Below are positions 57,576-64,000 of a stretch of 64,000 nucleotides of DNA, one piece after another. Origin of the DNA: Hydrogenophaga sp040372165 (lineage in GTDB: Bacteria; Pseudomonadota; Gammaproteobacteria; Burkholderiales; Burkholderiaceae_C). A model generated the notes under the pieces. The model was not told where the DNA came from, searched no databases, and was given only the letters and a program-made list of their open reading frames with translations. Both the position numbers and the translations under genes were made by a program. The stretch spans positions 62,001 to 126,000 of the forward strand of contig NZ_BAABWG010000003.1 in the NCBI RefSeq assembly GCF_040372165.1. Direction: 5' to 3'. The first letter of the stretch is position 1; each line of letters starts with the position of its first letter.

Positions 57576-59725
57576 CATGGGAAGGCGCTCTGGACATGCG
57601 CTTGCGCCGGATCTTCTGCGCGCTGGTTTGCCTGCCACTGAGCACGGTCGCTCTCGGAGACCAGAGCACCGCCAATGCATCGGCCTCCAGCCGCCCTCGC
57701 AGTGCCGATGCCACGGGGTCTTACGAAGACAAGGTCATCGAAGGCCTGGCGGACGGAACCGCCAGCAACCAGAATGATGAAGGCGACGAAGCGCCTCTCT
57801 ATGACCGAAGCGGCTGGCCCCGGTACTTGCAGCTGGAGACCCGAATGGGCACCCGGCCATTTGACAGCCAGCACCGGTCCACTACCGGCTTCTCGGCTCA
57901 GGGCATGCTGGAGACGCCTGCCCACGGCGTCCTGACCGTCAATGGCGCATGGTCAACTGCCGACAGCAGCGGCTCAAGTGCCACCGGTGGCGGCACCGAC
58001 CCCGGCACGCTGACCCTGCGTCAGACGGCAGTTCCGATGGGCGAAGGCGCACTGCTGAATCTGGAGGCGGGCATCGGGTACCCCAACCAGGTTCCCTTGA
58101 TGCAGCTGCCTTCACGCATCACCCTGCCCTCTCCCGTTCAGCGAGGCGCACAGATCGAATGGGTCGGCAGCGACAACCGTTACCAGCTCGATGCACGTGT
58201 CGGCCAGCCGGGCATCCTCGGCACCGGCCCCAGCGAGAGTTTCACCCGATATCCCGGCCGGCGCACCGGTTTGGCGGCGCAGTGGCGCTGGGGGACGATT
58301 CATGCAACAGCACCCGGTGCGAGCGAAGCAGATGACGGCGGCAGCATACTCCCGTCTCCCTATGCACGCCTGCCCGGCTGGACAATGGCGTGGCAGCTTG
58401 AAGCGGCCCGGGGTGTGCTGGCACCCATCACGATTCAGGCGTCGCCCGCCAATGTTGCGGACGACAGCAGCCGACTGACCGACGCCCGTTCGCAGCTGGT
58501 GGCGCTTCGTCATGAGCAACGCAACTGGGCGGTGCAGGCCAAATGGCTTGTCGGCCAGTCAACCGCATTGGAGAGCAACAGCACAAGACAGGCCGCCTGG
58601 ATCGACGCCGAATGGCGGGAAGGGCCTCGCAACCACAGCCTGGGCATTTACCGGCTGGACCCTGGTCTGTCCTGGGGGGGCCAGGGTCTGGCCAACGATT
58701 TGCAAGGGGTCTACTACCGGGGCGGCTGGCGTCGCCGGCAGTGGTCTGCCGATGGCTCCTTTGACTGGCTCAAATCCATCTCAGGCCTTCGAGACGATGG
58801 CTGGTACGTCACCCTCAGTGGACAGCGACGCCTCAATTCACGCCACTACATCAGTGGTGGCTTCAATGCCCGTCAGTTCAGTACCCGGGCCTGGGCAAGC
58901 TATGCCGATTGGCGAACGAGTCACGACTGGGGCAACTCCGGACTGCGGCTCGATCTCTACGGCGGCGAACCCGAAGCGGAGCACAGCACCACGCTCACCT
59001 ACGATCAGGACTGGAAGACACCTGTGGGCTGGTCACTGGGGACTTCCCTTGGTGTTTCCAGAATTGAGGACAAAGTGCAGTTGACGCAGGACACCGTCAC
59101 CGCTTTGGCGATCTCTGCGAGTGGCCCGTTGGGGCGACGTGCCGAATGGGGAACATCTCTCTCGCTGGAGCAGTCACGGCTCGACCGTCAACGCAACCAC
59201 AACGTCAGCATCAACGCCAGCTGGGCCATCAATCATCGTTGGCGACTGACGGCCAACTACACGCGCCAGGTCGGGCAAAGCCGGGTTCGAAACAGCCTCG
59301 ACCCCTTGGCCACGCCATCGTTCACCCGTCTCACCACCACCGATGACCTCACCTATTACGTCGGGTTGAGCTACACATTCCAGGCTGGCAGCCGCTTGCT
59401 TCCCATCGGCGGGCCGGCCAGTGACGGCGGCGGGCGCGTGGTTGGCGTGGTGTTCTTTGACGCCAATGGCAGTGGTCGTCAGGAGGCGAGCGAAGCCGGT
59501 GTGCCGGGCATACCCGTCATGATCGACAACCGCTACGCCGTGCTGACCGATGAGCAGGGCAAGTTTGAGTTTGCGCTGGTCTCGCCCGGCGCGCATGCCA
59601 TCACGGTTCGCAGCGACACGTTGCCCCTGCCGTGGCGGGCGCCCGAGCTCAACGATGGGCAAGTCCCGGTTTCCGTACAGCTGCGCGGCGAGCACAAAGT
59701 GTTTGTCGGGGTGATCCGGGACTGA
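57572..59725 (+). CDS. Outer-membrane barrel protein with C-terminal CNA-B/SdrD-like domain, usher-like
   Basis: A 717-aa exported protein. After the signal peptide (RRIFCALVCLPLSTVALG) and an acidic linker, about 500 residues show repeated amphipathic strands rich in Trp/Tyr/Arg (for example RTGLAAQWRWGTIHAT, RNWAVQAKWLVGQS, YYRGGWRRRQWSADGSFDWL, LTYYVGLSYTFQAG), typical of an outer-membrane barrel. The C-terminal ~95 residues (GVVFFDANGSGRQEASEAGV, GIPVMIDNRYAVLTDEQGKF, FVGVIRD) form a prealbumin-like carboxypeptidase-regulatory/SdrD-B domain. It sits where a FimD-type usher would be, ATGA-overlapping the chaperone gene, but I see none of the FimD/PapC hallmark regions, and it is shorter than classical ushers (about 800-850). 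Assembly or export role is inferred from context. Confidence 0.65.
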   Translation: MTWEGALDMRLRRIFCALVCLPLSTVALGDQSTANASASSRPRSADATGSYEDKVIEGLADGTASNQNDEGDEAPLYDRSGWPRYLQLETRMGTRPFDSQHRSTTGFSAQGMLETPAHGVLTVNGAWSTADSSGSSATGGGTDPGTLTLRQTAVPMGEGALLNLEAGIGYPNQVPLMQLPSRITLPSPVQRGAQIEWVGSDNRYQLDARVGQPGILGTGPSESFTRYPGRRTGLAAQWRWGTIHATAPGASEADDGGSILPSPYARLPGWTMAWQLEAARGVLAPITIQASPANVADDSSRLTDARSQLVALRHEQRNWAVQAKWLVGQSTALESNSTRQAAWIDAEWREGPRNHSLGIYRLDPGLSWGGQGLANDLQGVYYRGGWRRRQWSADGSFDWLKSISGLRDDGWYVTLSGQRRLNSRHYISGGFNARQFSTRAWASYADWRTSHDWGNSGLRLDLYGGEPEAEHSTTLTYDQDWKTPVGWSLGTSLGVSRIEDKVQLTQDTVTALAISASGPLGRRAEWGTSLSLEQSRLDRQRNHNVSINASWAINHRWRLTANYTRQVGQSRVRNSLDPLATPSFTRLTTTDDLTYYVGLSYTFQAGSRLLPIGGPASDGGGRVVGVVFFDANGSGRQEASEAGVPGIPVMIDNRYAVLTDEQGKFEFALVSPGAHAITVRSDTLPLPWRAPELNDGQVPVSVQLRGEHKVFVGVIRD

Positions 59726-59761
59726 CAAGGCCATGCCCGCCAACGCCCGCCCGACTCCCCG

Positions 59762-59779
59762 GCGTGAAGCGCTTCACGC
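59762..59779. promoter_or_regulatory. Perfect 18-bp palindrome between the barrel and subunit D genes
   Basis: GCGTGAAGCGCTTCACGC, no T-run after it, so more like an operator or processing hairpin than a terminator. It lies 92 bp before the assigned subunit D start. Confidence 0.5.
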
Positions 59780-59871
59780 TAGGCGGCCAAACATGTCCTG
59801 ACGGCTGATGCACGGCAGAACTGGCGGCATTTCACGCTTCATTTCCTGCTTTAGCCTCCGATACAGGAGGC

Positions 59872-60390
59872 ATGCCTGCCGTCTTTCGCTCCATTCTTGC
59901 CCGCATCCAGTCCGCCGCCGTTGGCTTGACGCTGGCGGTGCCGCTGAGTCTGGTCTTTGCACCATCCGCGCAGGCAGATGCCCAGCTCGCCCAGGGCGGC
60001 AACGGCAGCGCAAGCGCAAGCCTCAATATCCGGGTCATCATCCCCGCCGTGATGCGACTGCTGGAGAACAGCCACCCGAGGCAGTTGACCGTGGGCCCGG
60101 ACGGTAGCAGCGCTGGTATGCAACGCCTGGTGGTCATGTCCAACATGAAACGCGGCTTCTGCGTCTCCCTCAGCCGCCCGGCCGGCATGGAAGGCGCCTG
60201 GCAGCTGCGCCAGCTCGACAGCTCACCCGTCTATGTACAGGCGGTGGCACAAGGCTACAAGGTCTGCACCATGCGCCCGGGGCGGTACACCCTGGAGCTG
60301 GAACACAGCTTCACGCCTGCCCAAGCCGATCCGGCACAGAAGATCGCCAGCCTGCCCTGGCCGGTCCAGACCGACGTCAACGCCATCTGA
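59872..60390 (+). CDS. Secreted protein of the fibre locus, subunit D
   Basis: A 172-aa exported protein with a signal peptide (VGLTLAVPLSLVFAPSAQA). The mature N-terminus QGGNGSASASLNIRVIIPAV closely follows subunit A's NGNGDATARLNFRVVVPRV, so A and D are related at their N-termini; the C-terminal half differs and has two Cys (RGFCVSL, YKVCTM). The assigned ATG has AGGAGG only 1 nt upstream, too close for efficient initiation, so the real start may differ or translation may be weak. It closes the locus. Confidence 0.65.
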   Translation: MPAVFRSILARIQSAAVGLTLAVPLSLVFAPSAQADAQLAQGGNGSASASLNIRVIIPAVMRLLENSHPRQLTVGPDGSSAGMQRLVVMSNMKRGFCVSLSRPAGMEGAWQLRQLDSSPVYVQAVAQGYKVCTMRPGRYTLELEHSFTPAQADPAQKIASLPWPVQTDVNAI

Positions 60391-60520
60391 GGTCTCTCCG
60401 GGGTTTGAGTCGCTAATATTGCAGCGCACCATTTTGCGCGCGCCAAGCGCCCGAAACAGCCCCAGATTCGACCATCAGGCCCCTTCGTGGCGCACCACCA
60501 TGCCCTTGCTTGCAGTTGAC

Positions 60521-60548
60521 TCATTTCGTAAGTAGATGCTACGAATGA
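60521..60548. promoter_or_regulatory. Inverted repeat upstream of the sigma-54 promoter
   Basis: TCATTTCGTA and TACGAATGA form arms with one extra T on the left and an internal spacer. Its place about 190-215 bp before the -24 element is usual for an enhancer (activator) site. Confidence 0.45.
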
Positions 60549-60664
60549 CACAGCAAACAAACAAGTGAATTCGCAGTCTGAACGAGATTCAAATTTAAAA
60601 AATAACAAAATCAACAAGTTGAGATCACAGGAAATCTCAGCCTACAAATCGCCACAGTATCAAA

Positions 60665-60680
60665 TAGTTCTTTAGAACTA
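60665..60680. promoter_or_regulatory. Second inverted repeat upstream of the sigma-54 promoter
   Basis: TAGTTCT-TT-AGAACTA, perfect 7-bp arms, about 60 bp before the -24 element. Either an activator site or an operator. Confidence 0.45.
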
Positions 60681-60737
60681 CTGTCTACGCAGGTTTCAGC
60701 GCTATTGTGTGCGTAAGTTGGCAGTTAGATGCCGATC

Positions 60738-60753
60738 TGGCACATCACTTGCA
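60738..60753 (+). promoter_or_regulatory. Sigma-54 (RpoN) promoter of the exopolysaccharide operon
   Basis: TGGCAC-ATCAC-TTGCA matches the -24/-12 consensus TGGCAC-N5-TTGCW, with GG and GC exactly one turn apart. Transcription would start near 60764, leaving a leader of about 380 nt. Confidence 0.8.
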
Positions 60754-60920
60754 GAACAAATTACAACTAAAGGGTGCACCACATTGGGGAAAGGTGCCCA
60801 TCACGGTTTGTGACAGTGCAAGGTAGAAGTTTTCAAGGTAAACGACTACGCTGCGATGCAACAAGCCATCAACTGCAAGTACCGGCCGCGAGGCCAGAGT
60901 TCACTCTGGAGGACCACCGT

Positions 60921-61031
60921 ATGACTGCCACAGCACCACTGGCCACAGGCCATTTCCGCCCCCCCGGCCCATTGCGCCATCCGGGTTCCCCCTGCGATGC
61001 AGCTGCCCAAGCGCTGACGACAAAGCGTTGA
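60921..61031 (+). CDS. Possible leader peptide, 36 aa
   Basis: A short frame opening MTATAPLATGHFRPPG with GGAGG 7-9 nt upstream, inside the transcribed leader and before an attenuator-like hairpin. No homology; it may be a translated leader or chance. Confidence 0.3.
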   Translation: MTATAPLATGHFRPPGPLRHPGSPCDAAAQALTTKR

Positions 61032-61083
61032 GCCGCCGGCCGGGCAAGAGCCCCGGCCACACCATTCCCACTCACTCTCCGTA

Positions 61084-61127
61084 CGAGCCGGATCGACCTT
61101 CGACCGGCTCGCGATGTTCTGTTTTTT
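61084..61127 (+). terminator. Attenuator-like hairpin in the exopolysaccharide leader
   Basis: CGAGCCGG...TCGA (61084-61096) pairs with TCGACCGGCTCG (61100-61111), 3-nt loop, one bulge. Six T follow 10 nt later at 61122-61127. The gap to the T-run makes termination weak or conditional. Confidence 0.45.
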
Positions 61128-61145
61128 GGTGAAAGAGGTATCGAC

Positions 61146-62735
61146 ATGAGCACGGTGCGCATCAGCAGAAAGCAAGAGGTCTTCAAGCGATCCGGCGACC
61201 GCGCGGCGCAGCGGGGCGAGACGGTCGTGCCGCTTCGCAATCATCAGGATCTCGCACGGGTACTGGCGCCATGCAAAGAGCTGGCAGCCCGGCAGCAATG
61301 GGTCAAGGCCTGGCTGATGCTCAATGACGTTCTGGTCATGGCCGCCTGCTTTGTGGCCAGTCGCCTGCCACTGGTGCTGCGCGGCGAAGGCTCCATGGCT
61401 GCCACATCGAGCGCCTGGTGGACCCACAACGGAGAGCTGCGCACCACGCTGTTTGCGGGCGTTGTGATGGCCATGGTCGCCTGGATGTGGGCGGTACAGG
61501 GCCAGTACACCGCTACCCGCCGCAAACCCTGGTGGGATGAAGTTCGCCAGATCATGAATGTGGTGGTGGCTGCCGCCTTGCTGGATGCCCTGATCATGTA
61601 CATGGCCAAATGGCCGCTCTCGCGGCTCTGGACGGGGTTCACCTGGGCACTGATCCTCGTCATGCTGCCCATCTCCCGCCTGCTGGCGCGTCACTGGTTG
61701 CTCAAAGCCGGCATGCTGACCCAGCCCTATGTCCTGATCGGCAAGCCGCAGGACGTCGAACAGGCTGCTGCCGCCCTGGCATCCGAGCCGCTTATGGGGT
61801 ACAAGCCGGTCGCCGTGGTCTGTCCCGATCCAGGTGAGCGAAGAGTGAGGCTCAAAGGAGGCAAGGTCTTCGCGCCCACAGCATTGACCCCCGAAGTTCG
61901 CTCGTTTCTGGCCACACCAGGCCACTACCAGATCGTCGGCGTCATGGGCGCGGAAGGCAATGCATGGCTTCGCGAACTGGCACAGGATCTCATGCTCACC
62001 CGAGATGACTTCGTCATCGTGCCTGCGCTCAATGGCCTGCCCATCTACGGCATGGCGGTGTCGCATTTCTTCAGCCACGAAGTGTTGTTGCTCAGGGCCA
62101 GAAACAACCTCAACCGACGTGCCCCTCAGGCGCTCAAGCGCATGCTGGACATCGTGGGGGCATCTCTGCTGCTCATCGCACTTTCCCCACTGTTCGCCTA
62201 TGTGGGTTACCGGATCCGACGCGAAGACAAAGGTCCTGTCTTCTTTGTCCAGAAACGTGTCGGCCGGGACGGCAAGGAGTTTGACTTCATCAAGTTCCGC
62301 AGCATGGTGACCAATGCGGATGCCGCGCTGGAGTCGTGGAAAAAGACCAACCCAACGCTTTGGGAAGAGTACCGGCAGAGCAATTTCAAGCTGGCAGCAG
62401 ACCCACGCATCACACCCATCGGACGCCTGATCAGGCGAACCAGTATTGACGAGCTGCCGCAGCTGATCAACGTGCTGCGGGGCGACATGAGCCTGGTCGG
62501 ACCTCGCCCGCTGCTCTCGCGTGAGCTGGGCGAATACGGCAACAGCGTGGCCGCCTACAACAAGGCCAGGCCGGGCATCACCGGGCTTTGGCAAATCAGC
62601 GGTCGAAGTGCAAGCACGTTCGCACACCGCATTGCCATGGACCTCTGGTACGTGCGTAACTGGTCGCTCTGGTACGACCTGGTGATCATGCTCCGGACCG
62701 TCCGTGTCGTGCTCCGCCAGGAAGGCGCGTGTTGA
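61146..62735 (+). CDS. Undecaprenyl-phosphate hexose-1-phosphate transferase (WbaP/WcaJ type)
   Basis: Starts exopolysaccharide repeat-unit synthesis by putting a sugar phosphate (glucose or galactose) on undecaprenyl phosphate. The 529-aa protein has four N-terminal TM helices (from about residue 55), a Rossmann-like middle (YVLIGKPQDVEQAA), a fifth membrane segment (MLDIVGASLLLIALSPLFAYV) and the catalytic domain: GPVFFVQKRVGRDGKEFDFIKFRSM, RRTSIDELPQLINVLRGDMSLVGPRPLL (with the Asp-Glu pair) and ARPGITGLWQISGRS. The ATG has AGAGG 7 nt upstream. It is the first gene behind the sigma-54 promoter and is followed by manC. Sugar specificity is not decidable. Confidence 0.93.
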   Translation: MSTVRISRKQEVFKRSGDRAAQRGETVVPLRNHQDLARVLAPCKELAARQQWVKAWLMLNDVLVMAACFVASRLPLVLRGEGSMAATSSAWWTHNGELRTTLFAGVVMAMVAWMWAVQGQYTATRRKPWWDEVRQIMNVVVAAALLDALIMYMAKWPLSRLWTGFTWALILVMLPISRLLARHWLLKAGMLTQPYVLIGKPQDVEQAAAALASEPLMGYKPVAVVCPDPGERRVRLKGGKVFAPTALTPEVRSFLATPGHYQIVGVMGAEGNAWLRELAQDLMLTRDDFVIVPALNGLPIYGMAVSHFFSHEVLLLRARNNLNRRAPQALKRMLDIVGASLLLIALSPLFAYVGYRIRREDKGPVFFVQKRVGRDGKEFDFIKFRSMVTNADAALESWKKTNPTLWEEYRQSNFKLAADPRITPIGRLIRRTSIDELPQLINVLRGDMSLVGPRPLLSRELGEYGNSVAAYNKARPGITGLWQISGRSASTFAHRIAMDLWYVRNWSLWYDLVIMLRTVRVVLRQEGAC

Positions 62736-62797
62736 GCCAGGGACTCTTGTCCTCTCCACCCGATGTCTTTTCAACTTCCTTGAAGAAAGCCCGCTCC

Positions 62798-64000
62798 ATG
62801 ATCATTCCTGTCATTCTTTGCGGCGGTTCGGGAACGCGCCTCTGGCCTCTGAGCCGCAAGAGCTACCCCAAGCAGTTCGTCCCGATCATTGGCGGCAAGA
62901 GCCTGCTGCAACTGACTGCCGAACGTGTCGCGCCCCTTGGGCCTCAGCTCATGCTGGTGGCCGCGGAGGCGCACCGCTTCCTCGTCGCCGAAGCACTGCA
63001 GTCCATCGACAGTCCGACCCAGGCGATCCTGGAACCGAAGGGCCGAAACACGGCTGCCGCGATGGCACTGGCCGCATTGCAAGCAGCCCATATCGGCCAG
63101 AAAGACGCCTTGCTGCTGTTCTGTCCTGCCGATCATCACATCCCCGATGCCGAGTCGTTCAGGGATTGCATCGGCGGCGCCATTCCTGCGGCAGAGGGCG
63201 GCGCCATCGTGACGTTCGGCGTTGGCCCCAGCTTTCCAAGCACTGCCTATGGCTACATTGAAGCTGGCGATCCGCTGCCTGGACAAAGCCATGCGCTCCG
63301 GGCCGTTCGCTTCATCGAGAAGCCGGATGCAGGCACAGCGCAAGACCTTCTCCTGCTAGGTTCGTTTCTCTGGAATGCCGGCATCTTTCTTTGCCGCGCA
63401 GACACGCTGATCGCGGCACTGCACCGGCATGCCCCCGACATTCTCGCGGCCTGCCAGGCAGCGTTGCCCGAGAGCGCACCTGCCGAGCAGTTACCCCAGT
63501 CGCAAAAAGACTTGTACTGGGTGCGGCCGGCGAGCACCGCCTTCGAAGCCTGCCGATCGCAAAGTTTCGACTACGCGGTCATGGAACATCACGACAGCGT
63601 GGCTGTTGTCCCGTTCAAGGGATCATGGAGCGACGTCGGATCATGGAACGCTGTGGCCGACCTGGCGCCGGCAGACGAGCGAGGCAATCGCATCGAAGGC
63701 ATGGGATACGCCATCGACGCCAGCAACACCTTCGTCCATGCGCCTTGCCGACCAGTGGTGGCCCTTGGCACCCGCGACTTGCTGATCGTCGACACACCCG
63801 ATGCCTTGTTGGTCACGGACCGCGATCACGCTGAAGCGGTCAAGACCGCCGTGAGCCTTCTGGAAGGTGAGGGATGCACGCAAGCCGTCACCCACCGCAA
63901 AGTGGCTCGCCCCTGGGGCTGGTACGACAGCATCGACATGGGTGAGCGGTTCCAGGTCAAGCGCATCGGCGTCAAACCGGGTGCCAGCCTCAGCCTGCAA
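62798..64000 (+). CDS. manC: Mannose-1-phosphate guanylyltransferase / mannose-6-phosphate isomerase, 3'-truncated
   Basis: Makes GDP-mannose for polysaccharide. The frame is open from the ATG to the end of the window (401 codons) with no stop, so the rest of the gene lies outside; full-length proteins have about 470-480 aa. The N-terminal nucleotidyltransferase has VILCGGSGTRLWPLSRKSYPKQF (GXGXRLWPxSR signature), ILEPKGRNTAAAMALAAL, FCPADHHIPD and SFDYAVMEH, with GSWSDVGSWNAV in its second half. The type II PMI domain begins with RPWGWYDSI and ERFQVKRIGVKPGASLSLQ at the edge. It lies 62 bp after the phosphosugar transferase, in the same operon. AlgA is the same family; ManC is favoured by the polysaccharide context. 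Confidence 0.95.
   Translation, partial: MIIPVILCGGSGTRLWPLSRKSYPKQFVPIIGGKSLLQLTAERVAPLGPQLMLVAAEAHRFLVAEALQSIDSPTQAILEPKGRNTAAAMALAALQAAHIGQKDALLLFCPADHHIPDAESFRDCIGGAIPAAEGGAIVTFGVGPSFPSTAYGYIEAGDPLPGQSHALRAVRFIEKPDAGTAQDLLLLGSFLWNAGIFLCRADTLIAALHRHAPDILAACQAALPESAPAEQLPQSQKDLYWVRPASTAFEACRSQSFDYAVMEHHDSVAVVPFKGSWSDVGSWNAVADLAPADERGNRIEGMGYAIDASNTFVHAPCRPVVALGTRDLLIVDTPDALLVTDRDHAEAVKTAVSLLEGEGCTQAVTHRKVARPWGWYDSIDMGERFQVKRIGVKPGASLSLQ

Larger units (their letters stand above)
60391..61145. other. Long AT-rich regulatory region and leader of the exopolysaccharide cluster
   Basis: About 750 bp without a large gene and distinctly AT-rich between 60530 and 60800. It contains two inverted repeats, a sigma-54 promoter, a short leader frame and an attenuator-like hairpin, each listed separately. 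Confidence 0.7.

Noticed and set aside
60846..62774. 642-codon minus-strand frame opposite the phosphosugar transferase
   Set aside because: Antisense shadow; it crosses the leader and has no RBS or domain.

Overview
The window reads as chromosomal DNA of a GC-rich betaproteobacterium, most likely a member of the Comamonadaceae (Hydrogenophaga/Acidovorax type). This is inferred from the narXL-narK1K2-narGHJI-peptidyl-prolyl-isomerase arrangement, the B12-dependent ribonucleotide reductase, the DUF1631 protein and the dispersed palindromic CCCCCT/AGGGGG intergenic repeats. No rRNA, tRNA, phage, transposase or CRISPR array was found. Coding is dense on both strands.

Layout. 1-7.2 kb: metabolic genes (5'-truncated ketopantoate reductase, an orphan TRAP solute-binding protein, class II ribonucleotide reductase NrdJ, a nitronate-monooxygenase-type flavoenzyme, an acyl-CoA dehydrogenase). 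7.1-23.3 kb: a nitrate-respiration island (carbonic anhydrase, parvulin, narI/J/H/G, narK2, narK1, narL, narX, all on the minus strand) bracketed by two nearly identical ~725-bp direct repeats. The repeat copy beside narX also carries a second copy of the 3' end of the acyl-CoA dehydrogenase gene. An FNR box and a stem-loop mark the narK1 promoter. 23.4-28.3 kb: LLM flavin monooxygenase, an ene-reductase behind a microsatellite, SirB2 and DUF454 membrane proteins, and pgk.

28.5-37.5 kb: an envelope-modification cluster. It holds a prenyl-phosphate GT2, a TVP38/DedA-like membrane protein, a GT39 lipid-to-acceptor transferase, a UDP-glucuronate epimerase, an OmpR-type regulator with its kinase, and an EptA phosphoethanolamine transferase, with a divergent PAP2 phosphatase. 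Two YTTAAK-N5-YTTAAK (PmrA-like) boxes sit in front of eptA and in the GT2/PAP2 divergent region. Together these look like a self-regulated lipid A/core decoration system, possibly using galacturonic acid.

37.5-53.5 kb: housekeeping (azlCD, fmt, def, a LysM protein, dprA, DUF1631, secF, secD, yajC) and a fused indolepyruvate ferredoxin oxidoreductase divergent from an Lrp-type regulator. 54.0-60.4 kb: a small membrane protein, then a six-gene secreted-fibre locus: three related small subunits, one further secreted protein, a PapD-like chaperone and an outer-membrane barrel that does not look like a classical FimD/PapC usher. This is a second candidate for an undescribed system. 60.4-64 kb: the start of an exopolysaccharide cluster (WbaP-type phosphosugar transferase, truncated manC) behind a long AT-rich leader with a sigma-54 promoter, inverted repeats and an attenuator-like hairpin.
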